64,000 nucleotides of DNA from Carnobacterium inhibens subsp. inhibens DSM 13024 (GTDB lineage Bacteria; Bacillota; Bacilli; Lactobacillales; Carnobacteriaceae), in contig NZ_JQIV01000006.1 in assembly GCF_000746825.1 (NCBI RefSeq), forward strand, positions 868,001 to 932,000, in the 5' to 3' direction. The translations under genes and the position numbers were made by a program. The notes beneath the pieces are model-generated. The model did not search any database and was not told where the DNA came from. It saw nothing but the letters and a program-made list of their open reading frames with translations. Below, piece by piece: positions 23,148-36,314 of the stretch; the first letter of the stretch is position 1, and each line of letters begins with the position of its first letter.

Positions 23148-23181
23148 AAATAGAATCAAGGCAACTGCCGCGATTCTATTC
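23148..23181 (-). terminator. terminator of the LysM-3D gene
   Basis: ATAGAATC and GATTCTAT arms with an inner GGCA/TGCC stem, flanked by A-rich DNA that gives a T-run on the minus strand. Confidence 0.65.
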
Positions 23182-23185
23182 ACTC

Positions 23186-24058
23186 TTAATTTAAAATAGT
23201 TAATTCAACTTCTTGAATACCCCATGCAAATGATTGATCCATGCTTTCCATGTGCAAGTCAATTCGGTTTCCAATAATGGCACTTCCAGTATCTCCAGCA
23301 ATCGCTTCTCCATAACCTTCTACATAAACTTTAGACCCTAAAGGGATCACATTAGGATCAACAGCAATGACTTGAGAATTTTCTCTTAGATCTATTCCTG
23401 TAGCTGTAATATTCGTTAATGAAGGTTGGTTTCGGCTATATGCTGTAGCTACTACTGTTATTGTTTCTTCACCATTACTGGTGTTAAGGGCTGACCCTTC
23501 TATGTTCTCTTCAGTAGCTGGTGATTCCGGAAGTATGATTTCTTCTTTTACTTGTTCTTCACTTTCCCATACAACTTTTTGCGGATCAATTGTTTCAGGA
23601 TCTAAATCAGTTTCTATATTAATTTCATCACCAATCTGTAAATGAGTTTCTTCAGATAAAGATTCATTCCATCCTACCAATTCTTCCACTTTTACTTCAA
23701 AAGCAGTTGCGATGTTCTCAAGTGTATCACCAGATTTTATGGTGTAATGAACAGTATCGATTACGTCGTGACTTTCTGTCCTCTCTTCTAAACTAATGGG
23801 CTTTACCATCTTTTCTTCAAATGGTAGAGTCGTTGCTAAAGTTTCTACAACTGTTTGACTGTCACTCCTGTCAGCAATTAACTCATCTGTTCCATTTTGC
23901 ATCTGAACGTTGGTTGCTTTTTTAGTTCCATTTATTAAATCTATTCCATTAGATGTGTTGGATGTCACTTCATTTTGAGCAGCTAACGCACTAGTAATAT
24001 GTGTCGTTCCCACTGCCAATCCAAATAAGGCAATAATTATTACAACTGTTTTCTTCAT
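23186..24058 (-). CDS. secreted LysM and 3D-domain cell-wall protein
   Basis: A 290-residue exported protein. It has a signal peptide (residues ~1-27, ending SALA-AQ), a Ser/Thr-rich stretch, one LysM peptidoglycan-binding domain (YTIKSGDTLENIATAFEVKVEELVGWN, ~105-150), a linker, and a C-terminal 3D domain (~200-288). The 3D domain includes TATGIDLRENSQVIAVDPNV, the AVDP and IPLGS motifs, and GDTGSAIIGNRIDLHM with the conserved Asp residues. It resembles YocH/RpfB-type muralytic or autolysin-related proteins. AGGAGG precedes the ATG. A WalR-like box lies ~75 nt upstream, as known for yocH in Bacillus. Confidence 0.85.
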   Translation of the reverse strand: MKKTVVIIIALFGLAVGTTHITSALAAQNEVTSNTSNGIDLINGTKKATNVQMQNGTDELIADRSDSQTVVETLATTLPFEEKMVKPISLEERTESHDVIDTVHYTIKSGDTLENIATAFEVKVEELVGWNESLSEETHLQIGDEINIETDLDPETIDPQKVVWESEEQVKEEIILPESPATEENIEGSALNTSNGEETITVVATAYSRNQPSLTNITATGIDLRENSQVIAVDPNVIPLGSKVYVEGYGEAIAGDTGSAIIGNRIDLHMESMDQSFAWGIQEVELTILN

Positions 24059-24129
24059 TAGATAATTTCCTCCTAATTCAATACGGATGTTATCGTATCA
24101 CGTACGAAATAGAGGCAGGTTACTTGAGA

Positions 24130-24146
24130 ATTAAACAACTGTAACA
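24130..24146 (-). promoter_or_regulatory. WalR-box-like direct repeat
   Basis: On the minus strand TGTTAC-N5-TTTAAT matches the WalR consensus TGTWAH-N5-TGTWAH with one mismatch. It lies upstream of the LysM-3D gene. The remaining gap 24059-24449 shows no gene. Confidence 0.45.
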
Positions 24147-24449
24147 CACCATTTTTTAATATCGTTTCCATTGATAAAAAAGTAATTGTTCTGAATATTC
24201 AACTAACTTATTTATACAGAATTCTTCTCATAATCTTTCAACTTATTAGAATGAACCCCTTTAATACAGCATTTCATTTTTTACGCTTTTCTAATTTCTT
24301 ATTCATTTAATAGACTAGTTTGTTTTTCTAATGTCAGATTTTATTAATGTTATATTACAAGGCCGAATTATTTTATGCGTTTACTTTTCTGTTTTTCAGT
24401 AGTTCAGCCCTAATTGTTACAGCTATGTGACATCATATGTTCCGTTTTT

Positions 24450-24785
24450 TTATCCTGTAATGGGCTCTGCTTTTTTATTTTGTAAGAAATAAACTTCCTC
24501 TACAACCATTTCTACAGTAAAAATGGTCTCTTCTTCTTTATTGATATATGATCTTGATTGAATTCTTCCTGTAACACCGATCATATGTCCTTTCTCACAG
24601 TAAAGCTGTATTAATTTTGCCACGTTTCCCCATGCAACAATAGGAATAAAATCAGCTTGAGTACCATTCTCTTTTTTGCTCCTTTTAGCTACTGCTAAAG
24701 TATTGTTGATGACAACTCTATCTTCTCCTATCTTTTTAAGTTCTACTTCTCTTACTAAACGTCCAACCAAACCTATTTGATTCAT
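24450..24785 (-). CDS. ssbB: short single-stranded DNA-binding protein (SsbB-like)
   Basis: A 111-residue OB-fold protein. It starts MNQIGLVGRLVREVELKK and contains NTLAVAKRSKK...ADFIPIVAWGNVAKLI and GHMIGVTGRIQSRSYIN, the classic SSB core for wrapping single-stranded DNA. It lacks the long Gln/Gly-rich linker and acidic DDDLPF tail of the essential SsbA. This short form corresponds to the competence-associated SsbB/YwpH type. It stands alone, with AGGAGG before the start. A competence promoter box was sought and not clearly found. The essential ssb is expected elsewhere, beside rpsF and rpsR. Confidence 0.85.
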   Translation of the reverse strand: MNQIGLVGRLVREVELKKIGEDRVVINNTLAVAKRSKKENGTQADFIPIVAWGNVAKLIQLYCEKGHMIGVTGRIQSRSYINKEEETIFTVEMVVEEVYFLQNKKAEPITG

Positions 24786-24870
24786 TTTTTTTCCTCCTTT
24801 TTAGTGTATTCTTTTTTACTATCTGCATTTTTTATTGATTTACTTTATTGCTTATTCATCAAAAAATAAA

Positions 24871-24936
24871 AAAAAGTCTCCTTTACAGTAAACAGTTTTA
24901 TTTCTTAAGCTGTTTAGTATAAAAGAGAACTTTTTT
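24871..24936 (-). terminator. terminator of the gene at 24977
   Basis: Long imperfect stem (AGTCTCCTTTACAG.../...AAAAGAGAACT) bounded by A-rich and T-rich ends. Confidence 0.55.
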
Positions 24937-24976
24937 ATTTATTAGATTAAAAACTATCTATTTCAAAGGGTTTCCA

Positions 24977-25369
24977 CTAAATCGTTGTTTCATCATCTAA
25001 AATGGTCAGTTGAAAAGCATTTACAATAAACAACAAAATAAAACCTAACAGTAAGATCACTAATAAAGCAATAGATTTATATAATGAATTCGAAGTAAAT
25101 AGACCGGTAATAAAAATAATATAATATAAAACATAGATTCTATTACTCCATTTATTGGACTTTATTTGAACTCGTTCACCATCTTTAACTTCTATGGTAT
25201 TACTTTTAACTCCGGATTGCGTGACACATATTTGCACAACATTATTAGGAATAGACATTTCCAACTTCTGACCATTTGCTATTTTTGCAACTCTTTCACC
25301 ATTTATTTTTATCGTCATTTTTAGTATGGTACCTATTAAACCAGTACGACGTACAACTGTAATGGACAT
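24977..25369 (-). CDS. membrane protein with N-terminal beta-rich domain, unknown family
   Basis: A 130-residue protein. Residues 1-70 are beta-rich and basic (RRTGLIGTILKMTIKINGE, then KIANGQKLEMSI and VKDGERVQIK) and look like a small PEGA/Ig-type fold. Two membrane helices follow (~78-95 and 98-120). GGGGGAG lies 7 nt before the ATG. It is monocistronic with its own terminator. I do not recognise a named family. Confidence 0.55.
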   Translation of the reverse strand: MSITVVRRTGLIGTILKMTIKINGERVAKIANGQKLEMSIPNNVVQICVTQSGVKSNTIEVKDGERVQIKSNKWSNRIYVLYYIIFITGLFTSNSLYKSIALLVILLLGFILLFIVNAFQLTILDDETTI

Positions 25370-25420
25370 ATGTAGACTCCCCCTAAAAAAATAGCTGCTT
25401 CATCATAATTTTTGATAAAA

Positions 25421-25463
25421 AAACACCCTAAAAATAGAATTTAATTCAATTATTAGGGTGTTT
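25421..25463 (-). terminator. terminator of the mbl-epuA operon
   Basis: A perfect 11-bp stem AAACACCCTAA / TTAGGGTGTTT, with an A-run on the + strand that gives T on the transcript. Confidence 0.75.
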
Positions 25464-25491
25464 AATATTTTATTTCGTACAAGGGATGGAA

Positions 25492-25695
25492 CTAGTTGAC
25501 TATTGTAGGTTTCGTAAAGTAACTGAAAATGTGTACCCATGTTTCTTTTTCAAAAACAGCAAATGGGTTACCATCGCCTAATACTCCATAACCAATCATC
25601 GCTCCAACAACAAAAGCAAGAGCAATCAAGATAATCACAAGTAGAATCTTTAATACAAATGTGACTATTTGAAGTACTATTTTTTCCTTAGTCAT
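25492..25695 (-). CDS. EpuA-family small membrane protein (mislabelled RNA polymerase beta subunit in databases)
   Basis: A 67-residue protein with a basic start, one long membrane segment (VLKILLVIILIALAFVVGAMIGYGVLG, residues ~13-39) and a conserved-looking tail, GNPFAVFEKETWVHIFSYF. Length and pattern fit the EpuA family, whose streptococcal founder lies next to murA and endA. Here it follows mbl by 18 nt and murA is two genes upstream, so the association is conserved. The role is unproven and envelope-linked by context. Confidence 0.7.
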   Translation of the reverse strand: MTKEKIVLQIVTFVLKILLVIILIALAFVVGAMIGYGVLGDGNPFAVFEKETWVHIFSYFTKPTIVN

Positions 25696-25713
25696 GGGTT
25701 TACCTCACTTTTT

Positions 25714-26706
25714 CTAAAATTTACGGTTCTTTTTAGTCATATTTTCCAATAAGATACCTGTTCCTAAAGCAACAGAATCTAATGGTTGTTCAGCAGCAAA
25801 GACAGGAACTTTCAATTGTTCAGCGAATAATTGATCAATACCATCCAATAAAGCACCACCACCAGTTAAAATGACCCCACGGTCGATGATATCTGCTGAT
25901 AATTCAGGAGGAGTTTGTTCCAATACATCTTTAGCTTGTTGAACGATCATCATCATTGATTCAGCTGTTGCTTTTTGGACTTCATCAGATGTGATAGTAA
26001 TGGTTCTAGGTAAACCAGTAATCATATCGCGGCCTCTAACCTCCATTGAATCGTCTCTTTTACCAGGGAAAACTGTTCCGATCTCTTTTTTGATTGTTTC
26101 AGCTGTACGTTCACCAATCAATAATTTATGTGTTTTTTTGACAAATTGTGTAATTTCATTATCTAGTTGATCTCCGGCAACTTTTAGAGAGCGGCTAGTT
26201 ACAATTCCACCCATTGAAAGAACGGCAATATCACTTGTACCGCCACCAATATCAATAACCATATTTCCACTTGGTTGGAAGATATCCATTCCAGCACCAA
26301 TTGCAGCTACTTTAGGTTCTTCTTCAAGAAAGACATTTTTTCCACCGCTTTTTTCAGCAGCTTCGATAATCGCTTTTTGTTCAATTGTTGTTATATTTGT
26401 AGGGCAGCAAATCAAAATATTTGGTTTTGATAAAAAGCCTTTAACATTTAATTTATTAATAAAGTGAGTCAGCATTGCTTCTGTTATATCAAAGTCAGCA
26501 ATAACTCCTCCTTGTAATGGACGAATTGCACGAATGTTTCCGGGTGTACGTCCAACCATTAAGTAGGCTTCTTCTCCGACTGCTAAAACACGTTTTGTAG
26601 TGGTATCAATTGCAACGACTGAAGGCTCATTTAAAACTATGCCTTTTCCTTTTACATGAATCAATACATTGGCTGTACCTAAATCTATCCCTATATCTCT
26701 AGCCAT
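25714..26706 (-). CDS. mbl: MreB-like cytoskeletal protein Mbl
   Basis: A 330-residue actin-fold ATPase that forms membrane-associated filaments guiding lateral cell-wall synthesis. It contains ARDIGIDLGTANVLIHVKGKG at the start (phosphate 1), VIDIGGGTSDIAVLS (phosphate 2), and GVILTGGGALLDGI (adenosine motif). No membrane anchor besides the usual amphipathic N-terminus is seen. It is called Mbl rather than MreB because it lies beside murA and not with mreC/mreD, as in Bacillus. Its own promoter is visible at 26788-26816. The neighbouring epuA is co-transcribed. Confidence 0.9.
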   Translation of the reverse strand: MARDIGIDLGTANVLIHVKGKGIVLNEPSVVAIDTTTKRVLAVGEEAYLMVGRTPGNIRAIRPLQGGVIADFDITEAMLTHFINKLNVKGFLSKPNILICCPTNITTIEQKAIIEAAEKSGGKNVFLEEEPKVAAIGAGMDIFQPSGNMVIDIGGGTSDIAVLSMGGIVTSRSLKVAGDQLDNEITQFVKKTHKLLIGERTAETIKKEIGTVFPGKRDDSMEVRGRDMITGLPRTITITSDEVQKATAESMMMIVQQAKDVLEQTPPELSADIIDRGVILTGGGALLDGIDQLFAEQLKVPVFAAEQPLDSVALGTGILLENMTKKNRKF

Positions 26707-26787
26707 TACTTGTTTCTCCTCTCAAGCTCTTGTTCGTTCATCATAGGCATACTTGTCTTATAAAATAAAGTAGCCATCTAATTTCCT

Positions 26788-26816
26788 ATTATAGCATAAG
26801 TCGTTTCATTCTTAAA
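26788..26816 (-). promoter_or_regulatory. promoter of mbl-epuA
   Basis: On the minus strand TTTAAG-17 nt-TATAAT with an extended TATGC before the -10. The gap 26707-27120 otherwise contains only the murA terminator. Confidence 0.6.
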
Positions 26817-27030
26817 CGCTGAATTAAAGACATTTAAATAAATTTAACGTTTCAAAGATTACTTCAATTGGTGTTCAGTTATATAAGAGTGAAAAAAAAT
26901 AGTCGTATGATCTAGTTTGTTGATGTTTCAAGTGAATTTTTTTCTAGAATAAATAAATTGTATGTAAAAAAGCTATCGAAACGTCTAGACTTTGCAGTTT
27001 TTTGACTCGCAAGACTGAAAATAATAAAAT

Positions 27031-27091
27031 AAAAAACTAAGTCTTATAAAGTACCACTTTTAAGTGTTTGCTTTATAAGACTTAGTTTTTT
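27031..27091 (-). terminator. murA terminator
   Basis: A perfect 21-bp stem (AAAAAACTAAGTCTTATAAA and complement) around a 19-nt loop, 30 nt past the murA stop. Confidence 0.85.
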
Positions 27092-27120
27092 AATAATAGC
27101 ATAATGTTAGAAACGATTTT

Positions 27121-28431
27121 TTAAGAAAATAATCCTTCAAACTCAGTTTCGGTCATTGTACTTTCTACTGCTTCATCAATTCTTTCTACATCTGCGCCTA
27201 AAGCTTGTAATTTTTTATGGAATTCATAGTATCCACGATCTAGGTATTCTAGATGTGTTACTCTTGTATATCCTTTTGAAACTAAACCAGCTATGATCAA
27301 AGCAGCTGCTGCTCTAAGATCTGTTGCTGCTACTTCAGCACCTTGTAATTCTGTTGGTCCGTAAATAACTAGTGTTTGCCCTTCAACTTTAAACTCCGCA
27401 TTCATGCGACGCAATTCTTCCATGTGCATATAACGGTTTTCAAATACTGTTTCTTTCATTGTACTTGTTCCTTCAGCAAAAACTTGCGCAATCGTCATTT
27501 GTGCTTGCATGTCAGTTGGAAAACCGGGATGTGGCATTGTTTTTACATCTGTAGCTTTTAATTTATCAGGACCGATAACACGTAATCCGTTATCTTCGTC
27601 TTCAAATTGAACACCCATTTCTTTTAATTTCGAAATTAAAGGTTTGTTGTGTTCAGCAACAGCATCTTCAATAAAGACATTTCCTTTAGTAACTGCAGCG
27701 GCAATCATAAAGGTACCCGCTTCAATACGGTCTGGTATAATGCTATGTTCTGCACCTGTTAATTCAGTTACACCTTCGATACGAATACTTTCAGTGCCAG
27801 CACCAACGACCTTAGCTCCCATACGATTTAAGAAGTTTGCTAAATCAACGATTTCTGGTTCCCGAGCAACGTTTTCAATTGTAGTAGTTCCTTCAGCCAG
27901 TGTAGCAGCCATCATAATGTTTTGTGTAGCTCCAACACTTGGAAAATCTAAGTATATGTGAGCTCCTTTTAATCTATCCGCAAATGCTTCGATATATCCA
28001 TTTTCGATATGTACCTCAGCACCCATTGCTTCAAATCCTTTTAAATGGAGATCTATTGGACGTGTCCCAATTGCACAACCACCTGGAAGAGCAACCTTTG
28101 CATGACCTAAACGAGCTAATAAAGGTCCCATAACTACGATAGATGCACGCATTTTGCTTACGTATTCAAACGGAGCTTCAAAATGTAATTCTTTTGTAGC
28201 GTCTATTTCAATTTCTTTTTTAGTTTGATCAAAGTTTACAGTTAAATTTAAATGGCTTAAGACTTGATTAATAGTAAATACATCAGATAATATTGGAACA
28301 TTAGTTAATTTACTTTGTCCCTTACTTGCTAATATTGTAGCAGCTAAAATAGGCAATACGGCATTTTTTGCCCCTTCTACTTTAACTGTTCCGGTTAGGT
28401 GCTTTCCACCTCGAACGACAATCTTTTCCAT
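27121..28431 (-). CDS. murA: UDP-N-acetylglucosamine 1-carboxyvinyltransferase
   Basis: A 436-residue enzyme of the first committed peptidoglycan step, moving enolpyruvate from PEP to UDP-GlcNAc. It shows the inside-out EPSP-synthase fold start [21 protein letters not shown] with Lys-22/Asn-23, the fosfomycin-targeted Cys in [13 protein letters not shown] (~115), and late Asp/Arg motifs [10 protein letters not shown] and [12 protein letters not shown]. The start at 28431 has GGAGGG 7 nt upstream; a longer frame to 28491 lacks a site. It is likely monocistronic from the promoter at 28505. A second murA paralogue is usual in Firmicutes and would lie outside the window. Confidence 0.95.
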   Translation of the reverse strand: MEKIVVRGGKHLTGTVKVEGAKNAVLPILAATILASKGQSKLTNVPILSDVFTINQVLSHLNLTVNFDQTKKEIEIDATKELHFEAPFEYVSKMRASIVVMGPLLARLGHAKVALPGGCAIGTRPIDLHLKGFEAMGAEVHIENGYIEAFADRLKGAHIYLDFPSVGATQNIMMAATLAEGTTTIENVAREPEIVDLANFLNRMGAKVVGAGTESIRIEGVTELTGAEHSIIPDRIEAGTFMIAAAVTKGNVFIEDAVAEHNKPLISKLKEMGVQFEDEDNGLRVIGPDKLKATDVKTMPHPGFPTDMQAQMTIAQVFAEGTSTMKETVFENRYMHMEELRRMNAEFKVEGQTLVIYGPTELQGAEVAATDLRAAAALIIAGLVSKGYTRVTHLEYLDRGYYEFHKKLQALGADVERIDEAVESTMTETEFEGLFS

Positions 28432-28504
28432 GTAGTATCCCTCCAAAATTTTCATTGCCTTTATCACAACTGTGTGAGGTAAATAGTACAAGACAACATT
28501 TAAT

Positions 28505-28534
28505 ATTATAGCATGAAGTTATGTGAAGGTACAA
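28505..28534 (-). promoter_or_regulatory. murA promoter
   Basis: Minus strand TTGTAC-18 nt-TATAAT with an upstream TGC, about 75 nt before the start. Confidence 0.55.
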
Positions 28535-28570
28535 ACTTAACATTTGATTTGTTCTAAATTTATTTAATTC

Positions 28571-28804
28571 TTAATAAAATAAGAAGATAAGATTTTGTGA
28601 AGATAGAATAAATTCAATGAAAAACGTACTCACTGTATACCCAATAGCTATAGACACAAATAAATAAAGGACTCGAGCCTGCCCAATATTATTTTTTTTC
28701 ATCGTATTTTCGATGCGTATTCCTTTTAATGCCCAAAAGGTAAGCAAAATAAAAAACAAATGAGATATAATAGCAATTAAAGATTGAACACCTAAAAAGT
28801 TCAT
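28571..28804 (-). CDS. DUF1146 (YwzB-like) membrane protein
   Basis: A 77-residue protein with two membrane helices (residues ~5-27 and 45-65) around the conserved WALKGIRIENTMKK and ARVLYLFVSIAIGYTVSTFF segments of DUF1146. In Bacilli this gene lies between the ATP synthase operon and murA, as here (Bacillus ywzB next to murAA). The function is unknown. A GGAGATG site precedes the ATG. Confidence 0.85.
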   Translation of the reverse strand: MNFLGVQSLIAIISHLFFILLTFWALKGIRIENTMKKNNIGQARVLYLFVSIAIGYTVSTFFIEFILSSQNLIFLFY

Positions 28805-28916
28805 TTACTGATCCATCTCCCTTTCTAATTCATTATAATACTAACATAAAAGAAGAAAAAAAAATATTTATAGTGTCTTTAAATTGTAATATAGTATAAT
28901 TTTTAATTCTTAAACA

Positions 28917-28962
28917 AAAAAGTTGAAATAAATACAGCGCAGCTGCTTTATTTCAACTTTTT
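28917..28962 (-). terminator. ATP synthase operon terminator
   Basis: A perfect 16-bp stem AAAAAGTTGAAATAAA and complement with a 14-nt loop, directly after the atpC stop. Confidence 0.85.
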
Positions 28963-28965
28963 TTA

Positions 28966-29388
28966 TTAGCGTTTATTGTGTTTAGATACAGTAATTCGAT
29001 TGACAGCTTTTCTTAACGAAATCTCTGCACGTTTCGAATGACTATTATTTTCAATGGCTTCTGTTTTGTGCAATTCTTCTTCTGCACGTTGTTTAGCTTC
29101 AAAAGCCCTTTCCACATCAATATCTCTTGCACGTTCAGCACTATCTGCAATAATGGAACAAACATTGTCTCTAACTTCCATTACACCGCCATTTACAGCA
29201 ATCCAGTCTTCAGTATCCACTGAAACCCGTTGAACACGAACAGCATGGATAGTAAGAGGTACAATGATTGGTATATGATTTGCTAAAATACCAATTTCTC
29301 CATCCACCGCTTTTGCAATTACACTTTTTGCACGGTGATTGTAGACGATTCCAGCAGGTGTAACAATGTTCACTTGCATTTCGCTCAT
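28966..29388 (-). CDS. atpC: ATP synthase epsilon subunit
   Basis: A 140-residue F1 subunit. The N-terminal beta-sandwich (1-85; MQVNIVTPAGIVYNHRAKSV, GEIGILANHIPIIVPL, AVNGGVMEVRDN) is followed by the helical hairpin (DIDVERAFEAKQRAEEEL...RAEISLRKAVNRI) that couples to gamma and can inhibit ATP hydrolysis. It is the last gene of the operon, 12 nt after atpD. Length and order are normal. Confidence 0.97.
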   Translation of the reverse strand: MSEMQVNIVTPAGIVYNHRAKSVIAKAVDGEIGILANHIPIIVPLTIHAVRVQRVSVDTEDWIAVNGGVMEVRDNVCSIIADSAERARDIDVERAFEAKQRAEEELHKTEAIENNSHSKRAEISLRKAVNRITVSKHNKR

Positions 29389-29400
29389 CTCATTTACCTC

Positions 29401-30822
<1,422 letters not shown>

Positions 30823-30827
30823 TTAAC

Positions 30828-31742
30828 TTACTTAGACGCTGAAGCACCACTTATGATTTCCGTAATTTCTTCCGTTATAGCGGCTTGACGTGCACGATTA
30901 TAACGAATCGTTAAATCATCAATAATGTTTTTTGCGTTATCTGTTGCGCCTTTCATAGCTGTCATACGGGCTGCATGTTCAGCAGCTTTAGCATCTAGAA
31001 TAGCTCCGTATATTAGACTTTCAGCATATTGAGGCAATATGATATCTAAAATTTCTTCTTTAGAAGGTTCATAGATATAATCTTTTTCATAATCTTTTGT
31101 TTCTGTTACATCTAAGTCTGATAGAGGCAGCATTTTTTCAGCTCTGTATGTGAACATGATCGTGTTCACATGATGATTGTAGCAAACGTACAACTCATCA
31201 AAGACTTCATTTTTATACATTTCAGTTGCTGTTCTCGCAATTGAACGTACTTCTTCAAATGTAGGCTGATCACTAATATCATTCAGCTCATATGCTACAT
31301 TCATTCCTCTGGCTTTAAAAAAATCAGCAGCTGTTGCTCCCACAGCCATAAATACATACTCATCTGGAGATGAGTGGTCTTTAGTGATCATATCAACTGT
31401 AGATTTGATTACTGAGCTGTTGTACCCGCCAGCTAATCCTTTATCTGAGCTGATAACGATGTAGCCCGTTTTCTTAATGGGACGTTCTACTAACATATCG
31501 TGAAAGTCGATATTTGATGGAGAATTGGTTCCAATCATTTCATTTTCTATTAAAGCAAGTTGATTATGCGCTAGGTGAGTGACGATCTCTCGTACTTTTT
31601 CAGAATAAACTTGAAAGCCAGCAGCTGTATCTTCCGCTTTAGACAATTTAGCACCGGATACCATTTGCATGGCATTCGTGATTTGACTGGTCTTTTTTGT
31701 GGAACTTATTTTTTTTGTAATTTCATTTAAAGAGGCTGTCAT
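30828..31742 (-). CDS. atpG: ATP synthase gamma subunit
   Basis: A 304-residue central rotor shaft. N-terminal coiled coil [22 protein letters not shown]...[11 protein letters not shown], middle Rossmann-like region with [15 protein letters not shown], and C-terminal [20 protein letters not shown]...[16 protein letters not shown] are all diagnostic. It lies between atpA (15 nt) and atpD. It is slightly longer than the Bacillus protein (287) through an insertion around residues 195-215. Confidence 0.97.
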   Translation of the reverse strand: MTASLNEITKKISSTKKTSQITNAMQMVSGAKLSKAEDTAAGFQVYSEKVREIVTHLAHNQLALIENEMIGTNSPSNIDFHDMLVERPIKKTGYIVISSDKGLAGGYNSSVIKSTVDMITKDHSSPDEYVFMAVGATAADFFKARGMNVAYELNDISDQPTFEEVRSIARTATEMYKNEVFDELYVCYNHHVNTIMFTYRAEKMLPLSDLDVTETKDYEKDYIYEPSKEEILDIILPQYAESLIYGAILDAKAAEHAARMTAMKGATDNAKNIIDDLTIRYNRARQAAITEEITEIISGASASK

Positions 31743-31757
31743 TATTCTTCACCGCCT

Positions 31758-33317
<1,560 letters not shown>

Positions 33318-33329
33318 TCATAACTTCCT

Positions 33330-33872
33330 TTATCGAATCAGTTGCTTTTCTAATGCCTCGAAATTAGATCGAATGCTCCCGTCATACACTTGGCTTTCAG
33401 CTTCTATAACTACTCCGCCTAGAACATGCTTATCAACGATCGTATGCAACAATACTTTTTTTGCATCTAATTTTAATTTCATAACGTCTATTAAACGTGC
33501 CTCTTGATCATCGGTTAGTTGAACTGCCGTAATGACTTTAGCAACTACCGTCCTATTTTTATAATCATAGATTTTTTCAAATTCATTTACAATATCTCGA
33601 ATATCACTAATCAAATTATAGTCATACAGCATATGGAAAAAGCTTTGAGTATTAATTGAAAACTGTTTGATCAAATCTGAAAGAAGATGATCCCGTTTGT
33701 ATTTTTCTAACCTCGGGTCTACTAAAATGCTTCCTAAATTAGGAACTTCTTCTAAAACTTGGCGAACATCCATCATATTATCAAATGCAACGTCAACGGT
33801 TCCTTTTTCTTTAGAATCTTGATAAAAGACATCTGCAATTTGGCGATTATTCATATTTCTATTTAATTTCAT
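33330..33872 (-). CDS. atpH: ATP synthase delta subunit
   Basis: About 180 residues, the stator subunit linking F1 to the b-subunit dimer. Recognisable parts are IADVFYQDSKEKG at the N-terminus (usual YAxALFExAxExG), VDPRLEKYKRDHLLSDLI, YDYKNRTVVAKVITAVQLTDDQ (the conserved V-x-A-x-L-T strand) and GGVVIEAESQVYDGSIRSNFEALEKQL at the end. I place the start at 33872, where the ATG overlaps the end of atpF by 14 nt and gives the family length; an in-frame ATG 21 nt further upstream also exists. Confidence 0.93.
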   Translation of the reverse strand: MKLNRNMNNRQIADVFYQDSKEKGTVDVAFDNMMDVRQVLEEVPNLGSILVDPRLEKYKRDHLLSDLIKQFSINTQSFFHMLYDYNLISDIRDIVNEFEKIYDYKNRTVVAKVITAVQLTDDQEARLIDVMKLKLDAKKVLLHTIVDKHVLGGVVIEAESQVYDGSIRSNFEALEKQLIR

Positions 33873-34374
33873 TACTATTCGCCAACCTTTCAATGTACTC
33901 TTCTATTAATTCAGCATGCCCTTCTTTAGATAATTCTTTTCCAATTAATTTCTCAGCAATATCCATAGATAGACGGCTGATATCATTTTGTGCACCAGCT
34001 AATGCTTGTTTTCTTTCTAATTCTATTGTTTTCTTAGCTTCTTCTTTCAAACGAGCTATTTCTACTTTAGCAGCTGCTAATTGTTCTCGTTCCACTTTAT
34101 CAGCTGTATCTCTAGCTTGTTCAATAATTGCACTTGCTTTAGTTCTTGTATCTTCTAATTGTTGTTGTTGTTCTTTAAGTAATCGGTCTGCTTCTAATTT
34201 AGCTAACTCAGAATCGTCAATATTCCCTGCTATCAATTGTTCACGTTTTTCCATCATTGCCATTAAAGGTTTCCAAGCAACCATCTTTAATGCCACCATT
34301 AATAGTAAAAACGAGACCAACGTAACGATTGAATCACCAGCTGTTATTTGACCTACAACTAATAGACTAACCAT
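33859..34374 (-). CDS. atpF: ATP synthase b subunit
   Basis: A 171-residue stator stalk. One N-terminal membrane helix (DSIVTLVSFLLLMVALKMVAW, residues ~13-33) is followed by a long charged, Ala/Glu/Lys-rich coiled coil (~40-155), as expected for the b dimer. AAGGAGTG lies before the ATG. It is separated from atpE by 110 nt containing a strong hairpin and overlaps atpH. Confidence 0.96.
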   Translation of the reverse strand: MVSLLVVGQITAGDSIVTLVSFLLLMVALKMVAWKPLMAMMEKREQLIAGNIDDSELAKLEADRLLKEQQQQLEDTRTKASAIIEQARDTADKVEREQLAAAKVEIARLKEEAKKTIELERKQALAGAQNDISRLSMDIAEKLIGKELSKEGHAELIEEYIERLANSNEIK

Positions 34375-34416
34375 TTTTCACACTCCTTCATCCATACTTC
34401 ACTGACCCTCTAAAAG

Positions 34417-34452
34417 AACAGGTAGAGAGGTTTTTAGCTATCTCTACCTGTT
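34417..34452 (-). other. intercistronic hairpin between atpE and atpF
   Basis: A perfect 12-bp stem AACAGGTAGAGA / TCTCTACCTGTT with a 12-nt loop, 33 nt past the atpE stop. The minus strand continues with CTTTTAG, only a weak T-run, so it may be an mRNA-stability element or partial terminator. Confidence 0.7.
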
Positions 34453-34484
34453 AATTTTTAAAGTTTCATTTTAATTGGTGTTTT

Positions 34485-34697
34485 TTATTGGAAAACTAAG
34501 ATAAAGGCGATAACAACAGCCATGATAGGAATTGCTTCTACTAAACCAACCCCAATATACATTAATGTTTGTAATTGACCTTTCATTTCTGGTTGACGTG
34601 CGATTGATTCGATTGTTTTTGCTACAACTTTACTTGATCCAAGTGCTGCTCCAATAGCTGCTCCTGCTACTGCGATTGCTGCTCCTATTAAACCCAT
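34485..34697 (-). CDS. atpE: ATP synthase c subunit
   Basis: A 70-residue hairpin of two membrane helices forming the rotor ring. Helix 1 has the Gly/Ala repeat [16 protein letters not shown], the loop carries the conserved ARQPE, and helix 2 has the ion-carrying Glu in [14 protein letters not shown] (~54). No Na+-type motif is evident around helix 1, so a proton-driven ring is likely. AGGAGG precedes the start. Confidence 0.97.
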   Translation of the reverse strand: MGLIGAAIAVAGAAIGAALGSSKVVAKTIESIARQPEMKGQLQTLMYIGVGLVEAIPIMAVVIAFILVFQ

Positions 34698-34775
34698 AAT
34701 TTATTTTCCTCCTATTAAATATAATGCTGTATTTTTTTATTATTCCATTTAGGTACCTATATTAATTTAACGAAC

Positions 34776-36209
<1,434 letters not shown>

Positions 36210-36260
36210 AAAAAGAACGTAAACAGAGAAGACACTTAGTCTTTTGTTTACGTTCTTTTT
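36210..36260 (-). terminator. upp terminator
   Basis: A perfect 16-bp stem AAAAAGAACGTAAACA and complement with a smaller AAGAC/GTCTT stem inside, 55 nt past the upp stop. Confidence 0.8.
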
Positions 36261-36314
36261 AGCTGCATTATTTAATAAAAACAGCAGAAAAAATGGATCT
36301 TCGTACTTTATTGA

